A DNA stretch of 14,258 bases from assembly GCA_002329565.1 (NCBI GenBank), contig DCTM01000043.1, forward strand, positions 3,028-17,285. Direction: 5' to 3'. A program made the position numbers and the translations under genes. The notes beneath the pieces are model-generated. The model was not told where the DNA came from, did not search any database, and saw only the letters and a program-made list of their open reading frames with translations. This DNA comes from Firmicutes bacterium UBA1440 (GTDB lineage Bacteria > Bacillota > Clostridia > Peptostreptococcales > Anaerovoracaceae). How positions within the stretch are numbered: position 1 is the first letter of the stretch; each line of letters starts with the position of its first letter. Of this stretch, positions 6,834-14,258 are shown one piece after another.

Positions 6834-6874
6834 AACTAAAACACTTATTCAACTAAAACATTTTTTATCTAAAC
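6834..6874 (+). repeat. Second cluster of the 17-bp unit
   Basis: AACTAAAACACTTATTC (6834-6850, the exact consensus) is followed directly by a second copy beginning AACTAAAACA at 6851 and a partial copy ending CTAAACC. It lies 167 bases after the end of the main array, so the hairpin at 6687-6714 is bracketed by the two clusters. Confidence 0.7.
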
Positions 6875-6884
6875 CGGATATAAA

Positions 6885-6928
6885 GGGGGCGGTTATTCCT
6901 ATTGGAATAACGCGGCATAACCACCGCC
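6885..6928. other. Compact GC-rich inverted repeat
   Basis: GTTATTCC (6892-6899) pairs with GGAATAAC (6904-6911) over a TATT loop. Alternatively GGCGG (6888-6892) can pair with CCGCC (6924-6928), extended by TTAT with ATAA with a bulge. A small TGAACA/TGTTCA dyad follows at 6940-6958. From here to about 7219 I see no gene and no other structure; the open frame at 6952-7374 has no ribosome binding site and runs into repeat DNA. Confidence 0.4.
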
Positions 6929-7219
6929 TATAATCCTTATGAACACAGATTATGTTCACAAAACTGTTGGAACAACAAAAGCAGAAGCGTCTCATTACAA
7001 TCCTTTTTACATTGATTAAAGTCTTAACCCTTTGTACTCACAATCTGCCTTTTTCGCAAATCCTCTTTTATATTCAGTATTCACGAATTGTATGCGCGCC
7101 CTCTCATCCCTGTCTTAACGGAATACATGCTTGTATTGCTGAATGCATTTTTATATTCAATGCTTTCCGTACCTATACTAAGAAAGAACCTCTTTTTATT
7201 GATGAACCGTTTATATTAT

Positions 7220-7277
7220 GTTTTGGGATGCTTTGGACCCCTGAGGTGCTACACTGTTTTGGGATGTTTTGGACCCC
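7220..7277 (+). repeat. Pair of 22-bp direct repeats resembling an insertion-sequence end
   Basis: A 22-bp sequence beginning GTTTTGGGATG and ending TTTGGACCCC occurs at 7220-7241 and 7256-7277 with one mismatch, separated by 14 bases that read TGAGGTGCTACACT. The 14-mer CTGAGGTGCTACAC (7241-7254) returns exactly at 7504-7517. Short repeated blocks like this are typical of the ends of IS21-type elements, but no transposase (istA/istB) is present. Confidence 0.6.
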
Positions 7278-7291
7278 AAATGAAAAAGACA

Positions 7292-7453
7292 AAAAAATGA
7301 GCAAAATTTCAACTTGTGCAAGCTTTTACAGTTATAAAATAACATTATTATCTAATTTTGACATTACTTGTTGAATGAAATATGTAATTCGGGCCCTATA
7401 ATTACATATTTTACCATAATTTTGTGTATAACTTGAAATTTTGCTCATTTTTT
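7292..7453. repeat. Perfect 21-bp inverted repeat enclosing a second hairpin
   Basis: The outer arms (7292-7312 and 7433-7453) share the core TTGAAATTTTGCTCATTT and are exact over 21 bp. Inside lies a 12-bp perfect stem (AAATATGTAATT at 7378-7389 with AATTACATATTT at 7400-7411) around a loop containing GGGCCC. The nested arrangement over 162 bases is what a small non-autonomous transposable element would look like. No coding sequence is seen. Confidence 0.7.
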
Positions 7454-7586
7454 ATTAAAAAACGGACAAAACGACTTTCGTTGTGTCACACTGTTCTGGT
7501 CAACTGAGGTGCTACACGGGCATTGGCACCTCTGGAATTACAAATTTTTACAAAATTTCGTGTACAAATTGAAATTTTGCTCATTT
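7400..7586 (+). repeat. 51-bp direct repeat, two copies 136 bases apart
   Basis: 7400-7450 and 7536-7586 align without gaps, 44 of 51 positions identical by hand count. The last 18 bases, TTGAAATTTTGCTCATTT, are identical. The first copy overlaps the right arms of both inverted repeats described for 7292-7453, so the second copy is a partial duplication of the right half of that element, separated by DNA containing CTGAGGTGCTACAC. Confidence 0.7.
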
Positions 7587-7741
7587 CTCAGCTTAAATAT
7601 GTTTGTGGAAGGAAGAATAAGTGAAAGCCGGACAAAAGAGAGATATACGGGGACGAGTTCATTGAAAAAATGCAGGGTATGGATTGGCCGGCGAGAGTTA
7701 AAGAGTGAAAATGGGCGCAGCAGCGTTGCATATTGAGAAGG

Positions 7742-8039
7742 GGCGCAGCAGGCTTTACGTACTGCGGATAAAATCAGCGATATTGCAGATGGTGAACAGC
7801 TCCGGCACTACTGCAGAGTACGGATGGATTCAACAGAGTTGCTTATTGTGAACAGGTACAACACTGTTGCGGACTGCGAATAGGCACAGCAGGCTTTACG
7901 GACTGCGGATGATTTCAGCGATGTTAAGATAGCGAACAGATTCGAAACCGTTGCGAACTGAGAGTGGAGGAATAAGCGGAAGTTCTTGCAGACTGCGGAC
8001 GACATCAACGGTGTTACGCATTGGACTGTTTGCAGTCGC
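7742..8039. repeat. Degenerate 65-70-bp repeat series with a 141-bp higher-order period
   Basis: Four related segments begin near 7760, 7819, 7901 and 7991. They share the pattern ACTGCGGAT, TCAGCGAT, GTGAACAG or GCGAACAG, then TTGCGGACTG. A 28-bp stretch at 7742-7769 returns at 7883-7910 with two mismatches (GCAGCAGGCTTTACG is exact), 141 bases apart. The fourth segment is shorter and more diverged. Composition is more GC-rich than the flanks. Open frames across it on either strand lack ribosome binding sites, so I treat it as non-coding, probably an interspersed or species-specific repeat. Between 7587 and 7741 and between 8040 and 8155 I see nothing further. Confidence 0.6.
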
Positions 8040-8155
8040 AATATTTATTTGAAAATAAATGGGGAGAAAAAACCAAAATGTCCATGATTCGGAGTCAACT
8101 GTTTCCATAATAAAGAAAAACAGCGAAAACGCATTAAAGCACTGCAATTTACTGA

Positions 8156-8185
8156 TTGATAGGCTGAAAAAAAACGGTGTATAAT
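8156..8185 (+). promoter_or_regulatory. Sigma-A promoter of the threonine catabolic operon
   Basis: TTGATA (8156-8161) and a perfect TATAAT (8180-8185) are 18 bases apart. The predicted transcript starts near 8192 and has a leader of about 115 bases before tdh that includes a possible short ORF. Confidence 0.75.
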
Positions 8186-8264
8186 AAAACAAGAAAAATT
8201 CTGAATCCGAACGAATATGCACATAACACACACTCAAAAGTGCCAAAGGGTAAGGAATTTTATC

Positions 8265-8312
8265 ATGAACAGCACAGTTAAATATTTTAAAGAAGGTGGG
8301 GAAATGTTATGA
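8265..8312 (+). CDS. Possible 15-codon leader ORF overlapping the tdh start
   Basis: Reads MNSTVKYFKEGGEML and stops at TGA. It has its own Shine-Dalgarno-like TAAGGA (8251-8256) 8 bases before ATG, and its stop overlaps the tdh start in the arrangement ATGA (8309-8312), the classic layout for translational coupling. The tdh ribosome site (AAGGTGGGG) lies within this ORF. It contains a single threonine codon, so it is not an obvious amino-acid-run attenuator. The ORF is short enough to be accidental; the ribosome site and the exact overlap are the only arguments for it. Confidence 0.35.
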   Translation: MNSTVKYFKEGGEML

Positions 8313-9259
8313 AGAAAATTCTTGTAACCGGATCTCTCGGTCAGATCGGAAGCGAATTAACGCTGCATCTCAGAGACAAATACGGTGCCGACGCTGTCGT
8401 GGCATCGGATTTGAAAGACGGCAAAGGCAGCCCGCTTGCAGAAGGCGGCCCATTTGAAACGATCGACGTAATGGACGCAAAGATGATGGCGGAGGTAGTG
8501 GCCAAGCATAAAATAGATACAATCATTCACCTTGCGGCACTGCTGTCGGCGGTAGGAGAGAAGAATCCTTCTCTTGCCTGGAACATCAATATGAACGGAC
8601 TTGTAAATGCACTTGAAGTAGCTAAAGAATACAACTGTAAGTTTTTCACGCCGAGTTCGATAGGCGCATTTGGACCGTCGTCACCCAAAGACAATACACC
8701 TCAGGATACGATTCAACGCCCGGGAACAATGTACGGCGTTACAAAGGTGGCGGGCGAGCTCCTTTGTGATTACTACTTTAAAAGATTCGGAGTGGATACG
8801 CGCGGCGTGCGCTTCCCGGGGTTGATTTCTTACACGACTCCTCCCGGAGGCGGGACAACCGATTATGCGGTAGACATCTACTATGAGGCAATCAAGAAAA
8901 AGGCATACACTTCATTCATCGCTGAAGGAACATACATGGATATGATGTATATGCCGGATGCATTGAATGCGGTATCGACGCTGATGGAAGCGGATCCGGC
9001 GAAATTGATTCATCGCAATGCATTTAATGTGACAGCAATGAGCTTTGAACCTTCCCAGATCGCTGCCGAGATAAAGAAGCATATTCCGGAGTTCAAGATG
9101 GAATACGATGTGGATCCTGTACGCCAGGCAATTGCCGATTCGTGGCCGAATTCCATCGATGCGACCTGCGCGAAGGAGGAATGGGGATTCAAAGCACAAT
9201 ACGACCTCGCTTCCATGACAACGGATATGCTTGAAAAGTTGCGCGAAAAATTGGCATAG
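8309..9259 (+). CDS. tdh: L-threonine 3-dehydrogenase, SDR (epimerase-like) type
   Basis: Oxidises L-threonine with NAD to 2-amino-3-oxobutyrate. The 316-residue protein is an extended short-chain dehydrogenase, not the zinc-dependent Tdh of E. coli. It has the Rossmann glycine motif G8-SLG-QIG14, an acidic residue after strand 2 (D34, NAD preference), the serine region TPSSIGAFG (114-122) and the catalytic pair Y142-x3-K146 in MYGVTKVAGE. The segment RFPGLISYTTPPGGGTTDYAVDIYYEA is typical of the SDR threonine dehydrogenases. ATG 8309 is preceded by AAGGTGGGG with about 7 bases spacing. The following gene, kbl, supplies the enzyme that uses the unstable product, which firmly supports the substrate call over other NAD-dependent epimerases. 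Confidence 0.93.
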   Translation: MKKILVTGSLGQIGSELTLHLRDKYGADAVVASDLKDGKGSPLAEGGPFETIDVMDAKMMAEVVAKHKIDTIIHLAALLSAVGEKNPSLAWNINMNGLVNALEVAKEYNCKFFTPSSIGAFGPSSPKDNTPQDTIQRPGTMYGVTKVAGELLCDYYFKRFGVDTRGVRFPGLISYTTPPGGGTTDYAVDIYYEAIKKKAYTSFIAEGTYMDMMYMPDALNAVSTLMEADPAKLIHRNAFNVTAMSFEPSQIAAEIKKHIPEFKMEYDVDPVRQAIADSWPNSIDATCAKEEWGFKAQYDLASMTTDMLEKLREKLA

Positions 9260-9317
9260 CGCGGCTGATGCGCCAAAACAATGGGTTTATCAATGAATAA
9301 ATGGAGGAGAGAGTATC

Positions 9318-10505
9318 ATGTCAAAATTATGGGATAGAATTCACGACGAACTGTCAACTCGTCACGAAACAAAAACTTATAACAACATCAAGATATTGGG
9401 ATCTCCGCAAGGCGCTTATATTAACGTCGGCGGGAAAACGTACCTGAATATGTGCTCAAACAATTACTTGGGATTCGCAAACGATCCCGACGCGGTAAAA
9501 GGCGGGCAAGAATATCTCGCCAAATACGGTGTCGGTTCCGGAGCGGTCAGAAGTATTGCGGGCTCGCAACAGTGTCACATTGAATTTGAGAAAGCCTTGG
9601 CACGCTTCAAAGGAGTCGAAGATGCCATTCTCGTACAATCCGGTTTTCAAGCAAATACTGCTCTGATACCTACAATCATGACGGCTGACGATGCTATCAT
9701 CAGTGATGAGTTGAACCACGCATCCATAATCGATGCCGTCAGACTGACAAAGTCCAAAAAGTACGTATACAAGCATGTCGATATGGACGATTTAAAAGCG
9801 CAAATTGAAAAAGCAAAGGCCGAGGTCCCGGGTATTGTCTTGATTATTACCGACGGTGTATTCTCAATGGACGGAGACATTGCACCTTTGGACAAAATAG
9901 CTGAGCTGAAAAACAACTATGATGATGTATACTTGGCTGTTGACGATGCACACGGAGAAGGCGTATTCGGCGATCACGGGCGTGGCATTGTGAACCATTT
10001 CGGACTTGAAGGCGACGTTGAATTTGAAATCGGTACGTTATCCAAAGCATTTGGTATTTGTGGCGGATTCATCGGGGGGAAGAAAGAACTGATCGATTAT
10101 TTGAAACAAAAGGCGAGACCGTTCCTATTCTCGACCGGCCTCGACAGCGCGATGTGCGGTGCGGGATTGGTCATCGTCGACAAGATGGAGAAATCCGACG
10201 AAAGAGTTAAAAAATTATGGGAAAATGCCAAGTACTTGCAGTCTGAATTAAAGGCGAGAGGCTTGGATACTTGGAAGACCGTTTCTCCGATTACTCCCGT
10301 TATCGTAGGGGATGAGGCGAAGGCCACAGATCTTACAAAGGCATTGTTCGATGAAGGCATTTTGGTCAGCCCGATCATGTACCCGACAGTTGCCAAAGGC
10401 TTGGCGAGAATCCGTTTGATGCCTAGTGCCGCTCACTCCAAGGAAGATTTGGATAAAGCGGTCGACACAATCGAAAAGTGTGCCAAAAAATTAGGGATAT
10501 TATAA
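9318..10505 (+). CDS. kbl: Glycine C-acetyltransferase (2-amino-3-ketobutyrate CoA ligase)
   Basis: PLP enzyme of the alpha-oxoamine synthase family that splits 2-amino-3-oxobutyrate with CoA into glycine and acetyl-CoA. Length (395) is normal. Visible residues: H134 in DELNHASI (stacks on PLP), D209 and H212 in VDDAHGEG (PLP ring contacts), and the Schiff-base lysine K243 in TLSKAFG. RPFLFSTG and ARIRLMPSAAHSKEDLD near the end are also typical. The family includes KAS-III-independent relatives such as BioF and 5-aminolevulinate synthase; adjacency to tdh decides in favour of Kbl. The start has GGAGGAGAG upstream. It lies 58 bases after tdh and the operon is closed by the terminator at 10562. 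Confidence 0.95.
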   Translation: MSKLWDRIHDELSTRHETKTYNNIKILGSPQGAYINVGGKTYLNMCSNNYLGFANDPDAVKGGQEYLAKYGVGSGAVRSIAGSQQCHIEFEKALARFKGVEDAILVQSGFQANTALIPTIMTADDAIISDELNHASIIDAVRLTKSKKYVYKHVDMDDLKAQIEKAKAEVPGIVLIITDGVFSMDGDIAPLDKIAELKNNYDDVYLAVDDAHGEGVFGDHGRGIVNHFGLEGDVEFEIGTLSKAFGICGGFIGGKKELIDYLKQKARPFLFSTGLDSAMCGAGLVIVDKMEKSDERVKKLWENAKYLQSELKARGLDTWKTVSPITPVIVGDEAKATDLTKALFDEGILVSPIMYPTVAKGLARIRLMPSAAHSKEDLDKAVDTIEKCAKKLGIL

Positions 10506-10561
10506 ACCGGCGAGAAATAATCCGACAAGACAGTGAGACAATATATATTGCACAAGGAATG

Positions 10562-10591
10562 CCCCTGCTTCAAATCAGAAGCAGGGGTTTT
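10562..10591 (+). terminator. Intrinsic terminator after kbl
   Basis: CCCCTGCTTC (10562-10571) pairs perfectly with GAAGCAGGGG (10578-10587) around an AAATCA loop and is followed by TTTT. It ends the tdh-kbl transcript. Confidence 0.93.
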
Positions 10592-10814
10592 GCGTCAGTT
10601 GCCGGAAGAGAGGATTTCATGTTGGTTACTCTAAGAAATGGGGTTGTGAATTGTATCGATAAAGTCGGGTTTATATTGCTTGCTCGAAGACTGTTTTTGT
10701 GTTCGGGAAGTGGTTTTACGCGTCATTTTACTTGTCAAGACGAACTTTATTGAAAAACCTGTAAATTACTTGCAAATAACATGTGAAGAACTTGTGTGAA
10801 GAAGGGAAAGTCTC
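10592..10814. other. Intergenic stretch before the CBS-protein promoter
   Basis: No gene is supported. The only pattern noticed is a short direct repeat, TGTGAAGAA at 10782-10790 and 10795-10803, and several scattered ACTTG words. An open frame entering from the end of kbl crosses the terminator and has no ribosome binding site. Confidence 0.5.
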
Positions 10815-10843
10815 TTTTCATTTTTATAAAAATAAGGTATACT
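10815..10843 (+). promoter_or_regulatory. Candidate promoter of the CBS protein-secA transcript
   Basis: TTTTCA (10815-10820, 4 of 6) and TATACT (10838-10843, 5 of 6) are 17 bases apart. Transcription from here would begin near 10850, leaving about 45 bases before the ATG at 10895, and would exclude the longer reading that begins at GTG 10796. Confidence 0.55.
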
Positions 10844-10894
10844 ATTATATTGGTTATTTCACAAAAAACGTGTTATGAAAGGATATTGCATTCT

Positions 10895-12169
10895 ATGGAC
10901 AGTCACAGTATTGCGTACGTTATTGCAATTGTTGTGTTGCTGATAGTTTTGGCATATTTCGGCGCTGCGGAGGCGGCACTGGGCGAATTGAGCAGAAGCA
11001 AGCTCAAGAATGCGGCAGCCGCGGGTAACGAGAAGGCACAGAAAGTGCTTGATCTTTTACAAAATGACGAAATTCCCGAACTGGCGATTGCTTTTGGCAT
11101 TAACCTGCTCAAAGTCGTGATTGCGGTACTTGCGACCATCCTATGCGTGGACCTTCTCGGTACGCGCGGCATCGTTGTTGCGATACTTGTAACTGTACTT
11201 ATCGTCTGGTTGCTTGCGGAGCTGATGCCAAAGCGTATCGCCACAGAACTCCCCGAGGATGTTGCTTGCGCTTGCATTACATTCATGCGCTTCTTTACCG
11301 TTCTGTTTACTCCTTTCACTTGGCTGGCACAACTGTGGAGGCTTCTGATTTCTCGTATCTTCAAACTCACAGACAGAGAATCCGTCATAGAAGATGAATT
11401 GATTACAATCGTCGAAGAAGCGGAAACGGAGGGCGCAATCGGAAACGAGCAATCCGAGCTGATTCAAAACGCGATCGAATTCAACGATTTGCAGGCTTGG
11501 GACGTGTTGACGCCGCGTATAGACCTCGTGGCGATTGACAAGGATACACCTGAGGAGGAGATCACCAAGATCTTCCGCGAGACGGGGTTTTCCCGCATTC
11601 CGGTATATGAAGACGAAATCGACAATATTCTGGGAGTCCTTAACCAAAAGGATTTTCATAATTCCATAAAGAGATCGGGCAACCCGATTTCCGACTATAT
11701 TAAGCCGGTAGTCTTTGTGGCCGGCTCTATCAAGATCGCGGTATTGCTCAAGAAGATGCAGACCGCAAAGACTCATATAGCCGTGGTGATCGATGAGTAC
11801 GGAGGCACCGAAGGAATTGTTACCATGGAAGACATTATCGAAGAGCTGGTCGGAGAAATATATGACGAACACGACGCCGTGACCTCGCAGGACATCCTCT
11901 TGCTGCGAGACGGCAGCTACAGAGTGCTCGGATCGGCAAATCTGGAGAAGGTTTTCGACTTCTTTAATGTCGAAGAACCCGAGGATGAAATAGATGTGAC
12001 TACTGTCAACGGTTGGGTGGTGGTCGCACTCGATAATCTGCCGCGTGTAGGCGATACTTTTGAGCGGGTTGTGGGCAATAAACTGTTCAAATGCCGCGTA
12101 ACTGTGGCGGATGACCGCAGAGCGAAAGAGATCAACATGAGAGTCGAAGAACTCTCGGAAGAAGAATAG
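10895..12169 (+). CDS. CNNM/CorC-type membrane protein with CBS pair (hemolysin C family)
   Basis: Membrane protein of the DUF21/CNNM-CBS-CorC family, linked to magnesium or other divalent-cation efflux or tolerance and often named hemolysin C or TlyC. The 424-residue protein has an N-terminal transmembrane domain with about four hydrophobic segments (near 6-26, 63-86, 92-112 and 128-152), including FGAAEAAL, the family's conserved F-x-x-x-E-x-A element. Two CBS motifs follow (about 203-260 and 268-325, the second with HIAVVIDEYGGTEGIVTMEDIIEELVGEI), then a C-terminal CorC domain (about 335-418). I chose ATG 10895 with AAAGGA upstream rather than GTG 10796, because the extra 33 residues are unlike the family and a promoter lies within them. 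secA begins 40 bases after the stop with no terminator, so the two are probably co-transcribed; no functional link to secretion is known to me. Confidence 0.88.
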   Translation: MDSHSIAYVIAIVVLLIVLAYFGAAEAALGELSRSKLKNAAAAGNEKAQKVLDLLQNDEIPELAIAFGINLLKVVIAVLATILCVDLLGTRGIVVAILVTVLIVWLLAELMPKRIATELPEDVACACITFMRFFTVLFTPFTWLAQLWRLLISRIFKLTDRESVIEDELITIVEEAETEGAIGNEQSELIQNAIEFNDLQAWDVLTPRIDLVAIDKDTPEEEITKIFRETGFSRIPVYEDEIDNILGVLNQKDFHNSIKRSGNPISDYIKPVVFVAGSIKIAVLLKKMQTAKTHIAVVIDEYGGTEGIVTMEDIIEELVGEIYDEHDAVTSQDILLLRDGSYRVLGSANLEKVFDFFNVEEPEDEIDVTTVNGWVVVALDNLPRVGDTFERVVGNKLFKCRVTVADDRRAKEINMRVEELSEEE

Positions 12170-12209
12170 AAGAATAAAAAAGGGTATAGGTGAAAGGAGA
12201 CGACAATAA

Positions 12210-14258
12210 ATGGGTTTATTGGAGAAAATTTTCGGAGATCTCAATGCTAAAGAGATTAAAAAAGTAGAAAAAATTGTAGATAAAATAGAGGCTCTCGACG
12301 AGCGCATGCAGGCCATGAGCGACGATGAGCTGAAGGCTATGACGCCGGCGTTTAAGGAACGGTTGGCAAACGGCGAAACTCTCGACGATATCATGCCTGA
12401 GGCCTTTGCCGTTGCTAGAGAAGCAGCGGTAAGAAGTCTCGGGATGAAACATTTTCGCGTACAGCTGATCGGCGGCATTGTGCTCCATAACGGCAACATC
12501 GCCGAAATGAAGACAGGTGAAGGAAAGACTCTCGTGGCGACTTTGCCGGTATATCTGAATGCTTTGTCGGGTAAAGGCGTACACGTAGTTACAGTCAATG
12601 ATTATCTCGCCAAGCGTGACTGCGAGTGGATGGGAAAGCTCTATACTTTCCTTGGATTGACTGTGGGTTGCGTGGTGCACGGCCTTTCTCATGAAGAACG
12701 CAAGGCGGCCTACAACGCCGATATCACTTACGGCACGAACAATGAGTTTGGTTTTGACTATCTGCGTGACAACATGGTGGCGTACAAGGAGGAGCTCGTT
12801 CAGCGCGAGCTTAACTTCGCCATTGTCGATGAGGTCGACTCCATCCTCATAGATGAAGCGAGGACACCGCTTATAATTTCGGGGCAGGGCAGCAAGTCGA
12901 CCGACCTTTACAAAACGGCCGATAAGTTTGTCATTACGCTGAAAAAAGAAGAAGACTTCAAGATGGACGAAAAAGATAAGACTATCGCCCTCACCGAAGA
13001 AGGCGTCGCTAAGTGCGAAAAATTCTTCGGCGTCGAAAACTTCTCCGATCCCGAAAACATGGAGATCAACCACAACGTACTGCAAGCGCTGAAAGCACAC
13101 AACATAATGAAGCGTGACGTAGACTACATCGTCAAGGACGACGAGATTGTTATCGTCGATGAATTTACAGGCCGTTTGATGTTCGGAAGACGCTATTCCA
13201 ACGGTCTTCACCAAGCTATAGAAGCGAAGGAAGGGCTGGATGTACGCTCAGAATCGAAGACTCTGGCCACCATCACATTGCAGAATTACTTCAGAATGTA
13301 TCAAAAGCTCGCCGGCATGACCGGTACCGCCAAGACGGAAGAAAACGAGTTTATGGACATCTATAACATGCAGGTTATCGTTATTCCGACGAATAAGGAG
13401 ATTGCCAGAGAGGATCTCGATGACAGCATTTATGCGACGGAGTCGGGCAAGTTCTTAGCTATAGCAGACAAGATCAAGGAAATCCACGAGACAGGGCAAC
13501 CGGTGCTGGTTGGTACTATATCTATTGAAAACTCCGAACGCATCTCTGACATGCTCAAGAGGCGCGGTGTAAAGCACAACGTGCTCAACGCCAAGCAGCA
13601 TGAAATGGAAGCGGAGATCGTTGCGGAAGCCGGCCGTCTGAACATGGTCACAATAGCTACGAACATGGCAGGCAGAGGTACGGACATTATTCTCGGCGGC
13701 AACCCTGAATTCGAGGCTCTGCGTGAAATGCGCAAACTCGGTTATACAGAGAGGGCAATCTCATTCGCCAACAGCTTTGTCCAATCAGATGATCCGGAAT
13801 TGCTTGAGGCACGTGCACGCTTCAGGGAATTGCATGAGAAATTCAAAGAGGAGCGCAGAGAAGAACAGGAAAAGGTACGCGAGCTCGGCGGTCTCTTTAT
13901 CATAGGTACGGAGAGACATGAATCTCGGCGTATCGATAACCAGTTACGAGGCCGTTCAGGCAGACAGGGCGACCCCGGTAAGACGCAATTCTTTATTTCT
14001 TTGGAAGATGACCTGATGCGTCTGTTTGGCGGAGACAGATTGCAGGGCATGGTATCCAAGATGGGCGTTGCCGAAAACGAGGCACTCGAGGCCGGCATGC
14101 TTACAAAATCGATTGAAAATGCACAGAAGAAAGTGGAGGGGAGAAACTTCTCCATTCGAAAATATGTCCTGCAGTACGACAATGTCATGAACAAGCAGAG
14201 GGAAATCATCTATGATGAACGCAGAAAGGTGCTGTTCGGAGAAGACCTGCGTGACTAT
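12210..14258 (+). CDS. secA: Preprotein translocase ATPase SecA (5' part, cut by window end)
   Basis: ATP-driven motor that pushes unfolded preproteins through SecYEG at the membrane. The frame is open from ATG 12210 to the last base, 683 codons, about 80 percent of a usual 800-900-residue SecA; the stop lies beyond the window. Visible parts: N-terminal [10 protein letters not shown], Walker A MKTGEGKT (100-107), [10 protein letters not shown] (128-137), Walker [21 protein letters not shown] with DEVD at 207-210, then the preprotein cross-linking region. The helicase motifs [17 protein letters not shown] and [25 protein letters not shown] follow, then the start of the helical scaffold and wing domains with [16 protein letters not shown]. 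The start has AAAGGAGACG upstream. It is a housekeeping SecA1 rather than an accessory SecA2, judging from the complete canonical motifs, though the C-terminal zinc-binding tail cannot be seen. Confidence 0.98.
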   Translation, partial: MGLLEKIFGDLNAKEIKKVEKIVDKIEALDERMQAMSDDELKAMTPAFKERLANGETLDDIMPEAFAVAREAAVRSLGMKHFRVQLIGGIVLHNGNIAEMKTGEGKTLVATLPVYLNALSGKGVHVVTVNDYLAKRDCEWMGKLYTFLGLTVGCVVHGLSHEERKAAYNADITYGTNNEFGFDYLRDNMVAYKEELVQRELNFAIVDEVDSILIDEARTPLIISGQGSKSTDLYKTADKFVITLKKEEDFKMDEKDKTIALTEEGVAKCEKFFGVENFSDPENMEINHNVLQALKAHNIMKRDVDYIVKDDEIVIVDEFTGRLMFGRRYSNGLHQAIEAKEGLDVRSESKTLATITLQNYFRMYQKLAGMTGTAKTEENEFMDIYNMQVIVIPTNKEIAREDLDDSIYATESGKFLAIADKIKEIHETGQPVLVGTISIENSERISDMLKRRGVKHNVLNAKQHEMEAEIVAEAGRLNMVTIATNMAGRGTDIILGGNPEFEALREMRKLGYTERAISFANSFVQSDDPELLEARARFRELHEKFKEERREEQEKVRELGGLFIIGTERHESRRIDNQLRGRSGRQGDPGKTQFFISLEDDLMRLFGGDRLQGMVSKMGVAENEALEAGMLTKSIENAQKKVEGRNFSIRKYVLQYDNVMNKQREIIYDERRKVLFGEDLRDY

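Larger units (their letters stand above)
7220..7586. mobile_element. Probable decayed insertion-sequence or MITE remnants
   Basis: This stretch contains the 22-bp repeat pair, the 14-mer CTGAGGTGCTACAC twice (7241-7254, 7504-7517), a perfect 21-bp inverted repeat (7292-7312 with 7433-7453) and a 51-bp imperfect direct repeat (7400-7450 and 7536-7586). No open frame looks like a transposase, and I cannot find clear target-site duplications. The inference is that element ends have been left after loss or deletion of the internal genes, or that a small non-autonomous element of about 160 bp sits at 7292-7453. A repeat-family search in the source genome would settle this. Confidence 0.4.

Noticed and set aside
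6550..6874. CRISPR array
   Set aside because: Units abut one another without unique spacers, vary in sequence, and no cas genes are near.
6952..7374. 140-codon open frame after the repeat array
   Set aside because: No ribosome binding site before the ATG, unlikely composition, and it runs through the 22-bp repeat pair and into the 21-bp inverted repeat; best read as chance.
7509..7736. 75-codon open frame starting at GTG
   Set aside because: Starts inside the repeated 14-mer, crosses the 51-bp repeat, has no proper ribosome site and no recognisable protein features.
7808..8246. Minus-strand frames of 62-116 codons over the degenerate repeat
   Set aside because: Their internal protein repeats simply reflect the DNA repeat; overlapping frames are equally open and none has a ribosome site.
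10478..10753. 91-codon frame after kbl
   Set aside because: Overlaps the end of kbl, passes through the intrinsic terminator, and has no ribosome binding site.
10796..10894. 33-residue N-terminal extension of the CBS protein
   Set aside because: Begins at GTG without a good ribosome site, contains the likely promoter, and is unlike the start of the family.

Overview
This 14.3-kb window looks like chromosomal DNA of a low-to-middle GC Gram-positive anaerobe (Firmicutes, probably class Clostridia). The basis is a SAM-I (S-box) riboswitch with a terminator upstream of metK, strong AAGGAG-type ribosome binding sites, a sporulation-type (CwlD-like) N-acetylmuramoyl-L-alanine amidase, an AraC regulator of the kind common in gut and oral Clostridia, and a CNNM/CorC protein next to secA. 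I cannot name the genus. No phage, CRISPR array, tRNA or rRNA is visible.

Layout. 1-2860: a CwlD-like amidase (225-992), an AT-rich gap with three good DnaA boxes (a fourth lies before the amidase), then an AraC-family regulator (1238-2782) ending at a bidirectional terminator. 2886-4091 (minus): an unrecognised 401-residue protein with a TTG start. Its promoter and the metK promoter are divergent and share their -35 bases. 4198-6555: promoter, SAM riboswitch, metK and a short aspartate kinase with no ACT domains. The short kinase is followed by DNA built from about 17-bp units, the first of which contains its stop codon.

6556-8308 is a 1.75-kb region without a credible long gene but full of repeats: two clusters of the 17-bp unit, a pair of 22-bp direct repeats, a perfect 21-bp inverted repeat, a 51-bp direct repeat and a degenerate 65-70-bp repeat series. 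It looks like an accumulation of decayed mobile-element ends and species-specific repeats.

8156-10591: a promoter, a possible 15-codon leader ORF overlapping the next start, and a threonine catabolic operon. It holds an SDR-type L-threonine 3-dehydrogenase and 2-amino-3-ketobutyrate CoA ligase (threonine to glycine plus acetyl-CoA), closed by a strong terminator. 10815-14258: a promoter, a CNNM/CorC-type membrane CBS protein and the first 683 codons of secA, cut by the window edge.

Two neighbouring blocks handle aspartate-family amino acids in opposite directions: aspartate kinase plus MetK are biosynthetic and SAM-controlled, while Tdh plus Kbl are catabolic. The most interesting points are the ACT-less kinase under a SAM riboswitch whose stop codon lies in a tandem repeat, the DnaA-box cluster, the shared -35 of the divergent promoters, the layered repeats at 7.2-8.0 kb, the leader ORF before tdh, and the AraC protein with a shortened sugar-hydrolase-like tail. 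I did not find a clearly new multi-gene system.
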